Assembly (NCBI RefSeq): GCF_014529535.1
Contig: NW_023503375.1
Span: 3,159,620-3,223,619, forward strand
DNA length: 64,000 bases
Origin: Bradysia coprophila
Taxonomy: Eukaryota > Arthropoda > Insecta > Diptera > Sciaridae
Direction: 5' to 3'
Shown: piece by piece, positions 35,224-48,836 of the stretch
How the letters are laid out: each line of letters begins with the position of its first letter
How positions within the stretch are numbered: position 1 is the stretch's first letter
Made by a program: the position numbers and the translations under genes
Notes under the pieces: generated by a model
Database searches by the model: none
Told to the model about the DNA's origin: nothing
The model's input: the letters and a program-made list of their open reading frames with translations, nothing else

Positions 35224-37058
35224 GACTTGCAACAGCATTTTTTGTAATTTTTGTGAAAAAAAAAATATTTTGTCCAATTAACTCAAAAATAAATTTTACT
35301 GAGTTAACGTTCGTCGACGCTTTTTAATTTGAATGCGAAATAAGTTCCTCACTTTGGGCCAACCCGCTAATCTACTCTCATTTCGGGACCTTGCTTGTGA
35401 CCTTTCAACATCGTCTAGTTCGACAATAGTGAGCCAGTCACTTCATATTAAGAGTTTTGGTGGCAGAGCCTGATGTCCGGGCAAAGTCCACTGTTCATTG
35501 AGTATTTCTTAGCTTACAGTTTTTTTGGCGGCCAGCACTTAGACTCCAATCGCAATGCTGGCACTTATACTTGTGTAGACTAGAGTTCGATCTGACAACA
35601 GAACTAGGTCATCATAGTGTCACTCTTTTGATTCCAAAATAAAGACAACAACTCTTTATCCATTACGATTGGTGAATGGATAGATTGGTGGCTATAGATT
35701 AAGGAATGTGTACCTGTAATGCTCTCGCTTCACAAAGAACTTTTCTTTGACAAGTAAAGTATGGTTTACACTCAACAAAAAGTACTACGTGTGAGAATCG
35801 TGAGAGAGCAAGCTGTCAACTAAACAAAGAAAAAATTGAAAAAATAAATCAATTTTGTCTTTCACACTGAGTACTTTTTTTGTAAGGGGAAATCAAGCCT
35901 TAATGAAGAGTAAAAGTAGAACAAAATCTAAATCTAAATACCAGGGATTTCTGAAGGTGGCTGGTGAAAGTTGTTTCTGTCCAGAAAATGTTGCAAATGT
36001 TATTGCTTTTGCATCTTTTGCATTTTTATTAAGCAACAGAGATCATGAGCGTTGTAATTGTACCTAGTGTCACTGACAAAAACCAAAAGGTCAAATTTTC
36101 GATGTTAGGCAGTGGCACCTTTTGAACCATCGGTTTCTTCGGTAGTTTTGTAGAGTTTTCAAAGCTCTACATTCCGCTAGAACATTGTCTTCAAAAATGG
36201 TTGCTAGTAATCTCGCGCCGCGTCATTCACAATAATTCACATTTTGACACATTTTGTACAAGGAAGATGTCACTTTGTGAATTATTGTGAATGACGCAGC
36301 GCGAGATTCCTTAACACCTCAAAAATACTCTCAACTTTCCGAGTTATGACCATTGGACACTTAAAGTCGTCCGGAGGACTTCTTCCCGGACTCCATCGGA
36401 TCCATCAACCATATGCCCGGACACAGTTTTCAATGACCTACTTTTTCCGCACACAGGCTATCGCGGACCTTAAAATTTGCAAAATTCGAGACGCCCTAAT
36501 AAAATACGGACTCAATCAATGGATTTGAAATAATTGGCTACTATTGATCGAAAAAATTCAACTTTGTTTTTTGTTAGATGAAAGCGGAGGCTTTCAAAAA
36601 ATGATGTAAAATTAGAATCTACAAACAAAGTAGTAAGATGGTATTTTGACAGCGAAAAAACGAAGTTTGTTTGCTACAGAGGGTATTGGTTTTGCTTCTA
36701 AAAAAGAGGTGATTGGTAAAAAAAAGTTATTCAGCTGCAGATGTTACGCAGCAAAAATCATTCCAAACACATAATACGAGCCAATCCTCATCTATTTATT
36801 GCGTTCTTTTAGTTTTGGTTTTATTTTATGTTCGATGAAAAAATATGAATTCAAAAAAAATGGCGCCAAACGAACGGTTTCCTTGCAAAATATTCAACCA
36901 TATTGAAAGTGTATGACAGCTGGAAGTTGTCGATTGGAAACACTGGAAATTTGATGAGGCTGCTAACGCGCTAATAAAACACTGTGCTGATTTTGTATTT
37001 TCTTTTAAAACAAAACTGTGAAAATATTAATTAAAATAATCGAAAAAGTGAGAAAACA
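35224..37058. other. Intergenic sequence with one MITE
   Basis: No supported gene. At 36200–36312 a short palindromic element has aatctcgcgccgcgtcattc mirrored by gaatgacgcagcgcgagatt, both halves also containing gtgaattattgtg. At 35765–35890 there are repeated gtact/aagtactttttt motifs. The last few hundred bases should include the ZNF367 promoter. Confidence 0.45.
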
Positions 37059-40000
37059 ATGGCCTTAAATACACCGAAACGTATTCGGACTTTAGTTAGC
37101 CTGGCTAGTAGTCCACCAAACAGTGAATACGGTTCTCCTCCGTGGCATACAATAAACAGTCCAAGTTCAACATGCGGATCGCCAGAATTTGTTGTAAATC
37201 AACAAGTTGAGAAAAATGAAAACCGAAGAGGTATGAAAACAAAACAAATTTTCGTTGATTCATTTCCGCAAAAAAAAATATTGTCCGATGCTCTAAATGC
37301 CTTGATGTTTAGATAAGCCATAAAGTGTCAAAATTCGTATTGGTGGAATTTAAAGTCTGCTTTTTAAATTAACAAAAACACAAACAAATAAAGCAACAAA
37401 ATGCCAAACATTATTATCTTTCAGGTAGGCCTCGGTCCGAAGCCCTAACAACTCTAATGATCGAAGGTTCATCGAGTCCATCGTCAATAAAGTGTGGCTA
37501 TTGTAACCGGGTATTTCCACGGGAGAAAAGCCTACAGGCTCATTTACGAACTCATACTGGTGCGTATACTCATTATATATGTATCTCTGTTTTGCACCTG
37601 GCCATTTAAATTACGCCATGTTGTGTGTTTGTGGTACCTTTTAGCTCTTTTTTTTACTCCGAGTTTTGCTTTTTAATTTTATTTCATTTTCTCTGGTCGT
37701 TTTCGGTTGTTATTTATTGAGCGAGGTATAAAGTGGTTATTTAATCTTCTGTTTCTCTTTTATGGTTTTGGTTTTATTTTATTTTTATTAAGATCGGTGA
37801 TGATCTTCGTTTTTTTTTTCTGCTCGAAAATTTTGAAATTCTCGGAAATATTTAAATGGCCAACGAACAGGTAGGATTTTGTTTACTTGAACTTGGCATT
37901 TAATTCTTTTATTAGATGCATGAAGAAGATGCTTTCGGTCGAATACTAATGCGTTTTTATATATATTCACTGGTTATACGTTCGATTAATATAAATGAGC
38001 AACGGATTGAATTTAATTGAATTTTTTCTTTGCAAATTAATTTTATTATTCGGTGTAATAATTAAGGTGTATGTATAAAGCCATGTGTCCGAGCATGGTT
38101 CGTTTGATATCGTTTTTTATTCTTCAAAATTTAATTTTCAATTTATGCTGATGTATGCACTTAGAGTTGTTTGTCAGCTTGTCTCGGGAATAAATACTTT
38201 GTTCGCAATGGCTATTTTCTTGAATTATTTTCTGGCTAAGGCATACCCGCGTTTCGTTTAGAATTTTTTTTTTCTAGGAATTTACTTCGGTTACGTCAAA
38301 GGGATTCTTATTTGACTAATTTTACGCCTCAGGTAGGGTTCAGAACGGGTCAAACATCTATAGAGCTTAGTGACGTATTTTTGGCCGAGTCAGTCTTTAA
38401 ATCAATTTTTACCATTAGGCGATCAAGGCTCATCTGTACTTAACAAAAACATAAGTTTTAAGCAAATCTTCCCAAAAACAGAGTATGGGGTGAGTGGGGG
38501 TTGAAATCGTGTGTGATGCTTTTCAAATACAAATTGTTTTTCACACCACTCGTTGAAGCATTTTTGCCAACAATATTTGACAAACTAATATTTTAAGCTC
38601 GCTTGAGCTTGAACTGCATTATAAAGTCTGATATCACAGCTTTTCATCGATACCACACTTAAATTGAGTGACTCAACACATTTCATTCGAGAAAAGTACG
38701 TAAAAATAGTAGTCAAGACCCTCCTCGAATTTAACCAACGCACTTCAAGCAAAAGTGCTATTTATGACAGCTGCCAAATAGAGTACTTTTTGTATGAAAT
38801 TTTTTCCCCACTCTTCTTACAGTGTAAAATTTTGTATGGAGCACTGTCAAGTTTCAGTACCATATGTAGAGTACCACTTTTGCTTGAAGTGCGTTGATTT
38901 AATCAAAAAAAAAACCAATTTGATGCAACCTTAGACAAATTATACCTAGACTGGCTTTTCGTACGATAAAATGTGTGCCCAACAAATTACTCTTAGGATG
39001 CAACGACTACGACATATTGTACTAGATCTTACTTATTTACATAATCTTAGTGTCGTTGATACTGTAAATAATGGATGAACAAAATCAGAAAATGAGATGT
39101 CGTTGCATCAAATTAACTATTTAGAGGCATGATAGGAAGCGTCGGTTAGTAGAGGCACCACATTTTTTTTCACTACTTCGTTCTTTGCGTTCCATTTTCT
39201 TGTGAAATAACTTCACTCTGGTAAATATCCATGAAATTTCATTGATGTGAAGTTGGTTCACTAAAAAAAGGACGCTGAAATTAGCAAAGTTCTAAAAGAA
39301 CAGGTTAAAGACAACCACGAAGGCGGTTGACACCAAAAGGTTAAGACAACCACGAAGGCGGTTGACACCAAATTTTATAAACAGATAGTGTGAGAAATCA
39401 ACTTGAAGAAAATATTTTTCTCGAAAATTGAGAAATTTTGTTTTTGTTAAGTTCCATTTTACATATAAAGTTCGCAGCCGTTGACGCTATTGTGTGTCAC
39501 CGCCTTCGTGACCAACTCAGGGTTGTCTTAACCTGTTCTTTCAGAACCTTGTTTCGGGCAGCCTAGAGCATCTCTAGGAGGATTTTTAACGCTACGTAAA
39601 TTGTTGGATCACACTAAGACACTCCTAGTGGTTGTTTTAACGTTGCAACGAGAACCTTGGAAATTATTATTTTTTATGAAAAAATGTAAACAAAATTCTA
39701 CCAAAATCTATTACATTTGAGCGTCAGTTCCCGAACAGTGCCCTAAGCAACAAGCAGAGGTCAGGTCAGAATCACCATCGTTTTCGTCTTTTTCACTTTG
39801 TGATCTTTCTAAATAATTTTGAATTTACTTGTTTGACGTACGACTTTTATCTAAACCTTGGAATGAACCGGTCTCTTTATGCTAAGGGCAAAACATATTG
39901 ATGAGTCGTACAGTTTTTAATGACTTCAGTGTCAGGTTAGAAGATATTGTAAATCCTGAATGTTCGATCGTAAATGGCTTTCGTTTCTCTTTTGAGTTGA

Positions 40001-41505
40001 AGCACTTAAAACGTTCATTCATGACGTAATAAATCAGATTCCATATGATCAAGATAAGTTTCTCTAAGATTTATACGATCGTCTCAATGTTCGAAAGACT
40101 GAAAGACCTACTAAAAGCAGAGCTTCACTATTCGTAAAGAAACAACAAATGTTAAATGTTACGGTCAAGACGACTTTACAAGACTTCCAGGTTAATTTAC
40201 TTTTGTATGTAAAACGACATCGACTCTTCAGAATACAGCGGAATGTTTTTGGAGAAAATTTAATGCCAAACATTCGGTTGCCTTTCGAAGAAACGTCCAT
40301 TTTGAAATATCAATTATATCTGTGCTGTCCACTTAACTTTTGACTTTTCCATTGAATAATAAAATAAAAATGATTTCAGGCGAACGTCCACATCCATGTG
40401 ACTATCCAGGCTGCACACGCGCATTTACACAGAGGTATGTGAAGATTAAGTATTTTTATCATGTGCTTCAAGTGCATGAAGCTGTTATTCTTCGAATGCT
40501 TGTTTCAAAATCGCCTTAGCAATTAGGAAAATCAAACTATTTCCAACCATTGAGATGTAACAATTGATTCGATAGAAAACTAATTTCACGATCCGAATTT
40601 CCAGCGGTCAATTGAAAACGCATCAACGTCTACACACCGGTGAACGGCCGTTTGTCTGTTCCGTTCCGAATTGTCAGCAGCGATTTACCCACGCCAACCG
40701 TCACTGTCCCGATCATCCCTACGATCAACTAAAGCGGTGCGACGATTTCGTTATCCAAGCGGTGTCCGAACAGAACAGCGAAGTCATCAAGTGGCTCGAG
40801 AAATATCGAATGGAAAAGGAGGAACGTACACCAACCAGAAAGACACCGAAACGGTCAAAAGAACTGCAACGTGATAACAATGAAAACAGTGAATGTCCGA
40901 CCACACCAAGTAATCCGTTCAAAAGCCGCAAAGGTCTAATGGTCGAATTGGATATGAACGCTGGCTTGTCCAGTCCAATTACAACGAAAATAAAAGCAAC
41001 ACCGAAAGTGATTCAATACAACGATTTGCAGCTGCGTGACGAGGATTCGGCAGATGAGGAAGAAGGAGCAGCACCAGCGTCGTCGACTTTTAATCCGAAG
41101 AAACGGTGGATACGTGAGGCTTGGCATGACGATCTGGCTAAACCGTTAGAAACGACCACACACACTCAGGGAAAGCAAGTGAATCCGAATGAAATGCGAC
41201 CGACAGTCTTGATGGTTGCCAGCAAGGACAGAACGATGCCTTTAATAGATGTAGGATCGGCGGTTGCTGATATTTCAAAAAATTTAGTTACGCCTCACCA
41301 CCATACTCACGAATATGTTGAACCTCATCCGAACGTAGCATTTACGAATTATTGCCAGCCCAGCTACGAATCACCTGCGGGAAATCGTAAATGGATGGGC
41401 GCGTTGGCTTTGATGCAGCTGGCAAGTGATGAAGATAAGAATGACCGACAGGCGATACAGGACTATTACGCGTATCAATCGCCAGACCGATACACTCACC
41501 TGTAA
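37059..41505 (+). CDS. ZNF367: ZNF367-type C2H2 zinc-finger protein
   Basis: A nuclear zinc-finger transcription factor of the ZNF367 (ZFF29) family. Four exons: 37059–37230, 37425–37559, 40380–40434 and 40605–41505, about 420 residues. The 2.8-kb third gap is an intron holding repeats. The N-terminus carries SP-rich motifs (SPPNSEYGSPPW). The finger block is KCGYCNRVFPREKSLQAHLR, then TGERPHPCDYPGCTRAFTQR–SGQLKTHQRLHTGE, then FVCSVPNCQQRFTHANRHCP and HPYDQLKR; the degenerate third finger is a hallmark of the family. Downstream is a charged region with KRSKELQR and WIREAWHDDLAKP, then a histidine patch (TPHHHTHEYVEPHPN) and a conserved-looking tail (WMGALALMQLASDEDKND). The short zinc-finger exons match the vertebrate finger order. 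The start is the first ATG after an in-frame stop. A possible aataaa lies at 41971. Confidence 0.85.
38736..39550. repeat. Three small inverted-repeat elements in the ZNF367 intron
   Basis: First, 38736–38898: caacgcacttcaagcaaaag is mirrored by cttttgcttgaagtgcgttg. Second, about 38918–39118: aatttgatgcaac is mirrored by gttgcatcaaatt. Third, 39290–39550: aagaacaggttaa, caaccacgaaggcggttgac and the mirrored accgccttcgtgac, ttaacctgttctt. The third also has a direct duplication of about 36 bp in its left arm (39302–39375). None has coding capacity. The rest of the intron (37560–40379) is AT-rich without an evident exon. Confidence 0.6.
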
Positions 41506-44500
41506 TATTTGGATGAAAGCCTGCTCGGTTCGGATGGTGGGTGTTAATTCAGGGTAATTTTTAGATTATGTTTCCTATCATTCATAACGTGATTAAGTTT
41601 AAAAATGTTTTGGCTAGTGCGATTGTATATAAGTTATACGCGATATAGGAGTTACTGTAATGCAAGCTTCGCCGATCGTAAATGATTCGAATATCTTTGA
41701 TTCGCTCACGGTTTACTAACACAGCGTTAATCTTAAATCTTGGTGAGCAATTTTTACAAAAAAAAAAGTTTTTGTGATCCCATGTAAAGATGCCACCATT
41801 CTTGCTAGCTTTTGTACGAATAACTACGTTACACAGCCGACAAAATTATCAGAAATTTTTTTTCTAATTCGATGTGTCCTCTGTAACCCACAAATGTTAT
41901 CCTTTTCATTTACATTGGTCTGAAAATGGTGAATGTGCGCGCGCTCATCTAAATGCTTCCGAATCTAAAAAAATAAAGTGTCTAACGTAGTTTCGTTAGC
42001 TGTAGTGAGATCGTTGACACAGCGCTCGTGTTCCTTAACTTTTCCATTGTTTATCCACATCCATACACAACACTTCAGGACTTCATGGCATTTCCAATTC
42101 CTCGATTAATTTCAAGTACATTTTTCTGGAAAACAGTGAACATTTTGAGGAAAAGCGAGAAAATTCAAGAAAAATTGGGAAAACGTCTTTCCAAAAATAG
42201 TCACTGGTTTGAAGAGAAAGTTCAAATAGCTGCCAAAGGCCTTTGAAAAGCCTTCATTTTTTGTTAGGATATTTTATTCGCAAGGAAGATGCATGCCAGG
42301 ACTGGCCCCAAGGTCATTCGGTCAATGCTCAAAGTGCTTTTTATTTTTTGTATGGATTAAGGGCAATGAAGAGCTCTTTACAAATTTCCCCCATACCAAG
42401 CCCGAAGGGTTTTTTCGAGCCTGAAGATGGTTAAGCAAATACAAAAAAGGATGCTCAATACTTCGAAAAGGCGATGCATCGGTGAAGAATTCGTTAATGC
42501 CAAATTGATTTTTTTTCCTGTGATCAGGCTTTCAGTGAAAATTTTTGGCCCAGAAAAAGTTTTTGTGAATTGAAACAAAAATGAGCTACGACTGGATTAT
42601 ATATTCTTCCCATGTGATACTATTGAAACCAAAATATTGACAAAATCCAGTCGTTAGTCAGGGTCAAGGGACCTCGTAAAATACTGACACCACTAAAAAT
42701 TTTTCATTCATTCATGGGCAAACAGAGTTCTGAAAAAAATCAAATTTGGTATTAACGGATTCTACATTCCTAGTAGAATCCGTAGACAAGGTCCTACGAA
42801 TTTTTTTAACAAAATTGACACACCATGAATTATGGTCCATGATATATAGGCATTCATACATTGTGAGTGAATCCAAATGGCGGGCATGAAAATAATGTTT
42901 TCTTACTGATTAAAAATTTCCAAAAACCAAAAACGTAGCTGACTTTCCGATCCATACATTTTTCGGGGGTTTTTTCAAGGAAGGTCTTTCCCGGTTACCA
43001 AAATTTTGGCGAAAATTTTTTCCGGTGGGGTAACGAGGCTACCAGGACACCGCATTTCTCCTGAATTTAAGAATTCGTAACATGACAGTTGTCACCTTAA
43101 TGCTAAAGAGTGATCCATACGATTCGTAGCTATGGTGACACCTGGCAAGTTACAAATTCTGAAATTCATGAGGATCGGTACTCTGTTCTAACAACTGAAA
43201 TTTTCGTAATTTATCCTATAGCACTCCGTACAATGATTGAGCGATTATGTAAAATTTAGTCTGTAATGTCGACGACGGCGTACTACCTAAATAGAAAGAC
43301 GACATAAGACAGTCTCGAATATATTTGTGACTGTTATGACAATATATATGCGAAAAGAGTACCGGACTGGCTCGAAAAAGCCCATCGGGGGCTCCATGCA
43401 ACTCAATTTAAAAAGGCCCACAAATAGAAAGGGCAATCCAAAGGGCCCATCGGGAATTCACCGTATGGCCAGTCCGGGCTTGGAAAAGGTTATAGGTTTA
43501 TGCTTTGTATAATGGCGAAAGATGTCAAATTTAGAAAGAAATGATCCACAAAACCAAATGATGAGAATACTCAACCAAATTTAGTCTGATGCCTGATTTA
43601 CTACCGCTGGCGCCATTCAACTCAGAGCGTATTATTGGCAAATTTGATTTACCGTATTAAAATGAATCGACACAACGCACAAAGCCAACACATTTTAACA
43701 CAAAACGATGGTTTTCCAGAAAGGGCGCAGATACAAGTTATCATCGAAAATGTATCAGTTTTTCGCACAAATTTAGACTACAATTGAGCGTTGTGTCGAT
43801 TCGTCTTAACCGAGAAGTTTAACTAAATTTACACAAATATTTTTGAATAAATTCTCGGTAGATTTCGGTCGAATTTTCAATAATATTTCTTGATTCAATT
43901 TCAGTAAAAGTTTAGTTAACCCACCACAGACGGCATGTATATGTCATAAGAGTTATCGAATCTGTTACTTCATTTTGATCTTAATATTTTCAACCGATTG
44001 AAATAAAATATTTCACTTCCTTATTCAGTTCTCATGTCTGCCGTACTTTTCATAAAAACTTTTTCGAAAAGTAGAACGAAAAAATTTCTCGGAATTCTTC
44101 TTGTTCTATTTTTCGAAAAAGTTTTTTTTATGCAAAGTACGGTAAATGTGTTTTAACATACATGTTGACGACGTCAGCGGAGCTCATTATTTATGGCTGA
44201 CGTCGTTGTCAATAACATATGATATGGCCGTCCGTAAAACGTAGAAATCATCGTACAGGAAAAAAAACTCTCCTCCAATGAATGTACCCAATGTCTATAA
44301 AATATAAGGGACAAAAATGATCGAAATATTATTTAATAATTGAAAACAATTTTTTTATTTTACTTATTATTATTCAGATACAAATTTTACAGATTTTTTT
44401 CTATATTTTTCCCCCTTCATTTTAAAATTGATTTGTGTGATTTTAGCATTAAAAATATTTTTTATTTTTTCTCGTGAAATTCTTTATATTATATGGAACG

Positions 44501-45367
44501 AAACAACATCCCCCAGATTTTAAATTTAATTTAGATTTTAGATGCAAACCAATTTATATTTTTAATAATTTATTCGAAATGATAGTAGAAACCTGACGAA
44601 GTGGCCTCGATATTTTTTAAGTGTTTCGATATATATTTGGTACAGATTTTAAGAAGAATTTTAAAACAAATTTAAATGAAAAAATAAAGAGCCAGTCTAT
44701 CAACTATGCGTCACATGTTTTCATTTCATTTTATCAACGATGTGCAGTAAAATTTTCGCTTTCATCGAAATATCTACACTACTCTTGAACACAGAATTCC
44801 AGGAACTCTGATTTGTGTCTTTGGAAATTCGACATATTTCAAGGCCTTTACAACTCGGAAAGTTTCGTGAACTTTACAACTCCTAAAGTTCTGTCTAATT
44901 TTGTTATTTTTTTATGAATTGCGGAAGATGGTAATAAGCGATTGTCTACAGCTAAAAATTCTGGTCGTTTGAATGAGCTAACTTCATTATAAACACAATA
45001 TGTAATCCATCCTATGAAAGAGTTTCATAATTAGTAAGTGGATAAATGTATTACATAGACACAAATGTAAGTTGAGCGTTAGTGTGTCAGCTATTAACCT
45101 ATCCGACGAACAAGGCTTCACCATAAAAAAACTTATAAAAAAAAGCCTTCACTAATGTCTCACTTTTTCAATAACTTCAACTAGTACGATTACAACGAGA
45201 CACAATATAGAAGACCAGAGCAGACATTAGACCCAACTAAAAAAGCTAATTAAGTCAGAGCACATTCTGGGTAATCTGCAGTCTTTGCAGATGACGTGAT
45301 ACCAAACCTAACACTTAGAAGAGTTTGCTTCGGTTCTGCCTTCATTTTTGCCTTCTCTATTTGCTTC
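41506..45367. other. Intergenic sequence with scattered repeats
   Basis: No supported gene in 3.9 kb. Visible items are a family A copy at 43917–44232 that contains a strong hairpin (about 44040–44150, ctttttcgaaaagtagaac against gttctatttttcgaaaaag), and a repeat-like block at 43355–43490 with two versions of aagcccatcggg and gggcccatcggg. The strand 44330–44720 is very AT-rich. Confidence 0.45.
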
Positions 45368-48310
45368 TACGGCAAAAGTCTAGTTCACCGGCACCCCCTA
45401 AAAGTGACTTTTGACTGTTCCAATGTGTGAAAAATGACTCAAAAACAAATAATCAGATAAAAAACAAGCGCGGAAAAACAAAAATAAAAAAAAATTTGAC
45501 ATTTTTTTGAAAAAAAAAATCGACTTAGCCACAGCACACCATCGACTCTCCCCTTGACCCCCCTATGCGGGGGCTGCCGCCCCTCGACCCCGCTTTTTTA
45601 TTTTTCAATATGTTTCACGGCCTGCGGCGCTAACTCTCACTTCAATATAATATAAATCTCGTTTCAACCTTACAATCAAGTATTATAGACTTTTCCCATA
45701 CGAATATACTCGATATATACGAATATACTCGATATATACGAATATGCTCAATATATACGAATATGCTCAATATATACGAATATGCTTGATATATACGAAT
45801 ATGCTCGATATATACTAATATGCTCGATATATACGAATATGCTCGATATATACTAATATGCTCGATATATACTAATATCCTCAATATATACGAATATGCT
45901 CGATATATACGAATATGCTCGATATATACGAATATGCTCGATATATACGAATATGCTCGATATATACGAATATGCTCGATATATACGAATATTATCGATA
46001 TATACTAATATTGTCGATATATACAAATATGCTCGATATATACGAATATGCTCGATATATACGAATATGCTCGATATATACGAATATGCTCGATATATAC
46101 GAATATGCTCGATATATACGAATATGCTCAATATATGCGAATATGCTCGATATATACAAATATGCTCGATATATACAAATATGCTCGATATATACTAATA
46201 TGCTCGATATATACTAATATGCTCGATATATACGAATATACTCAATATATACGAATATGCTCGATATATACGAATATGCTCGATATATACATATATGCTC
46301 GATATATACTAATATGCTCGATATATACTAATATGCTCGATATATACTAATATGCTCGATATATACGAATATGTTCGATATATACAAATATGCTCGATAT
46401 ATACGAATATGCTCGATATATACTAATATGCTCGATATATACTAATATCCTCAATATATACGAATATGCTCGATATATACGAATATGCTCGATATATACG
46501 AATATGCTCGATATATACAAATATGCTCGATATATACAAATATGCTCGATATATACGAATATGCTCGATATATACGAATATGCTCTATATATACGAATAT
46601 GCTCGATATATACAAATATGCTTGATATATACAAATATGCTCGATATATACAAATATGCTCAATATATACGAATATGCTCGATATATACGAATATGCTCG
46701 ATATATACGAATATGCTCGATATATACGAATATGCTCGATATATACAAATATGCTCGATATATACAAATATGCTCGATATATACGAATATGCTCGATATA
46801 TACGAATATGCTCGATATATACGAATATGCTCTATATATACGAATATGCTCGATATATACAAATATGCTTGATATATACAAATATGCTCGATATATACAA
46901 ATATGCTCAATATATACGAATATGCTCGATATATACGAATATGCTCCATATATACGAATATGCTCGATATATACGAATATGCTCGATATATACAAATATG
47001 CTCGATATATACAAATATGCTCGATATATACGAATATGCTCGATATATACGAATATGCTCGATATATACGAATATGCTCTATATATACGAATATGCTCGA
47101 TATATACAAATATGCTCGATATATACAAATATGCTCGATATATACAAATATGCTCGATATATACAAATATGTTCGATATATACGAATATGCTCGATATAT
47201 ACGAATATGCTCTATATATACGAATATGCTCGATATATACAAATATGCTTGATATATACAAATATGCTCGATATATACGAATATGCTCAATATATACGAA
47301 TATGCTCGATATATACGAATATGCTCGATATATACGATATCGAATATGCTCGATATATACGAATATGCTCGATATATACAAATATGCTCGATATATACAA
47401 ATATGCTCGATATATACGAATATGCTCGATATATACGAATATGCTCGATATATACGAATATGCTCGATATATACGAATATGCTCTATATATACGAATATG
47501 CTCGATATATACAAATATGCTCGATATATACAAATATGCTCGATATATACAAATATGTTCGATATATACGAATATGCTCGATATATACGAATATGCTCTA
47601 TATATACGAATATGCTCGATATATACAAATATGCTTGATATATACAAATATGCTCGATATATACAAATATGTTCAATATATACGAATATGCTCGATATAT
47701 ACGAATATGCTCGATATATACGAATATGCTCGATATATACGAATATGCTCGATATATACAAATATGCTCGATATATACAAATATGCTCGATATATACGAA
47801 TATGCTCGATATATACGAATATGCTCGATATATACGAATATGCTCGATATATACGAATATGCTCGATATATACGAATATGCTCAATATATGCGAATATGC
47901 TCGATATATACGAATATGCTCGATATATACGAATATGCTCGATATATACATATATGCTCGATATATACTAATATGCTCGATATATACTAATATGCTCGAT
48001 ATATACGAATATGCTCGATATATACGAATATGCTCGATATATACGAATATACTCGATATGGATGAATATACTCGATATGGATGAATATACTCGATATATA
48101 CGAATATACTCGATATGGATCAATATGCTCGATATATACAAATATACGTGACACAATTTTTTTTTTTCAAAAAATTTCAAATTTTTTTTTTGTTATTTTT
48201 GTTTTCCGCGCTTGTTTTTTAGCTGATTTTCATTTTTCAGTCATTTTTAACTCATTGGAACAGTCAAAAGTTACTTTTAGCGAGTGCCGGTGAACTAGAC
48301 TTTAGCCGCA
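45368..48310. mobile_element. Terminal-inverted-repeat element filled by a 19-bp minisatellite
   Basis: The left terminus 45368–45523 and right terminus 48149–48310 are inverted copies of about 155 bp: aagtctagttcaccggca, cttttgactgttccaatg and acaagcgcgga on the left; tccgcgcttgt, cattggaacagtcaaaag and tgccggtgaactagactt on the right. Between them are about 175 bp of unique sequence with a GC-rich hairpin-prone stretch (45555–45595) and the minisatellite. No transposase is seen. Confidence 0.8.
45701..48145. repeat. 19-bp minisatellite, about 129 copies
   Basis: The consensus unit is gctcgatatatacgaatat, with variants at a few sites (cgaat, caaat, ctaat; ctcga, ctcta, ctcaa, cttga). The variant ctctata recurs at 46581, 46828 and 47075, exactly 247 bp (13 units) apart, and again after 7, about 14 and 6 units, so part of the array has higher-order structure. 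One 6-bp insertion breaks register near 47335. The unit lacks stops in all frames of both strands, so 19-residue repeats appear in every frame and make open frames up to about 393 codons that are not genes. Confidence 0.95.
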
Positions 48311-48836
48311 TATTCTTGTGATTGAAAACTTATAAATCGAATTTCCACACAATCTATATCAGACTTATGATCCACTTACAGTTGGCGAGCAATCACTAGA
48401 AAGATTCAGGATTTAAAAGTTTGTATTACAGTTAGAGCAGTCCACAAATGAACAAATTTGATTTTTGTTTATAAAAGTCAGAAACGATTTAATCTAGCCG
48501 GAAGGGCAGTTCTTGTTTAAAGATGCAATCTTTCCTTCGAAATTAAGTTTTCTCGGGTTCGGGTCGAGAGGTAAATGACCTTTTGGATTAAATATGATTA
48601 TTTTGAAGTGATTTTCGCCTCGGTTTGTGTCATTTGAATTTTATCTTTTGAAAAGCTGCACTTGAAGGGAAACTACGTATGATTTTTCATTGCTAAAAAA
48701 CCAAACTACAATGTTCTACAAACATTTCCTTTGAATTTTTCTTACTTTATTTGGTATAACAAGAAACGTGCATCTCTTCTTCGATTTGCAACACAAAATT
48801 ATTGATCAATTTTGGAGAATCAGTGTCGTTCTCGAT
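48311..48836. other. Short intergenic stretch
   Basis: Lies between the minisatellite element and the 3' end of the minus-strand gene at 48837. AT-rich; I see no feature in it. Confidence 0.4.

Noticed and set aside
45820-48180. Long open frames up to about 393 codons on both strands with 19-residue repeats (MLDIYEYARYIRICSIYTN type)
   Set aside because: They arise because a stop-free 19-bp unit read in threes repeats every 57 bp in all frames. There is no start context, composition or splice evidence for a protein.
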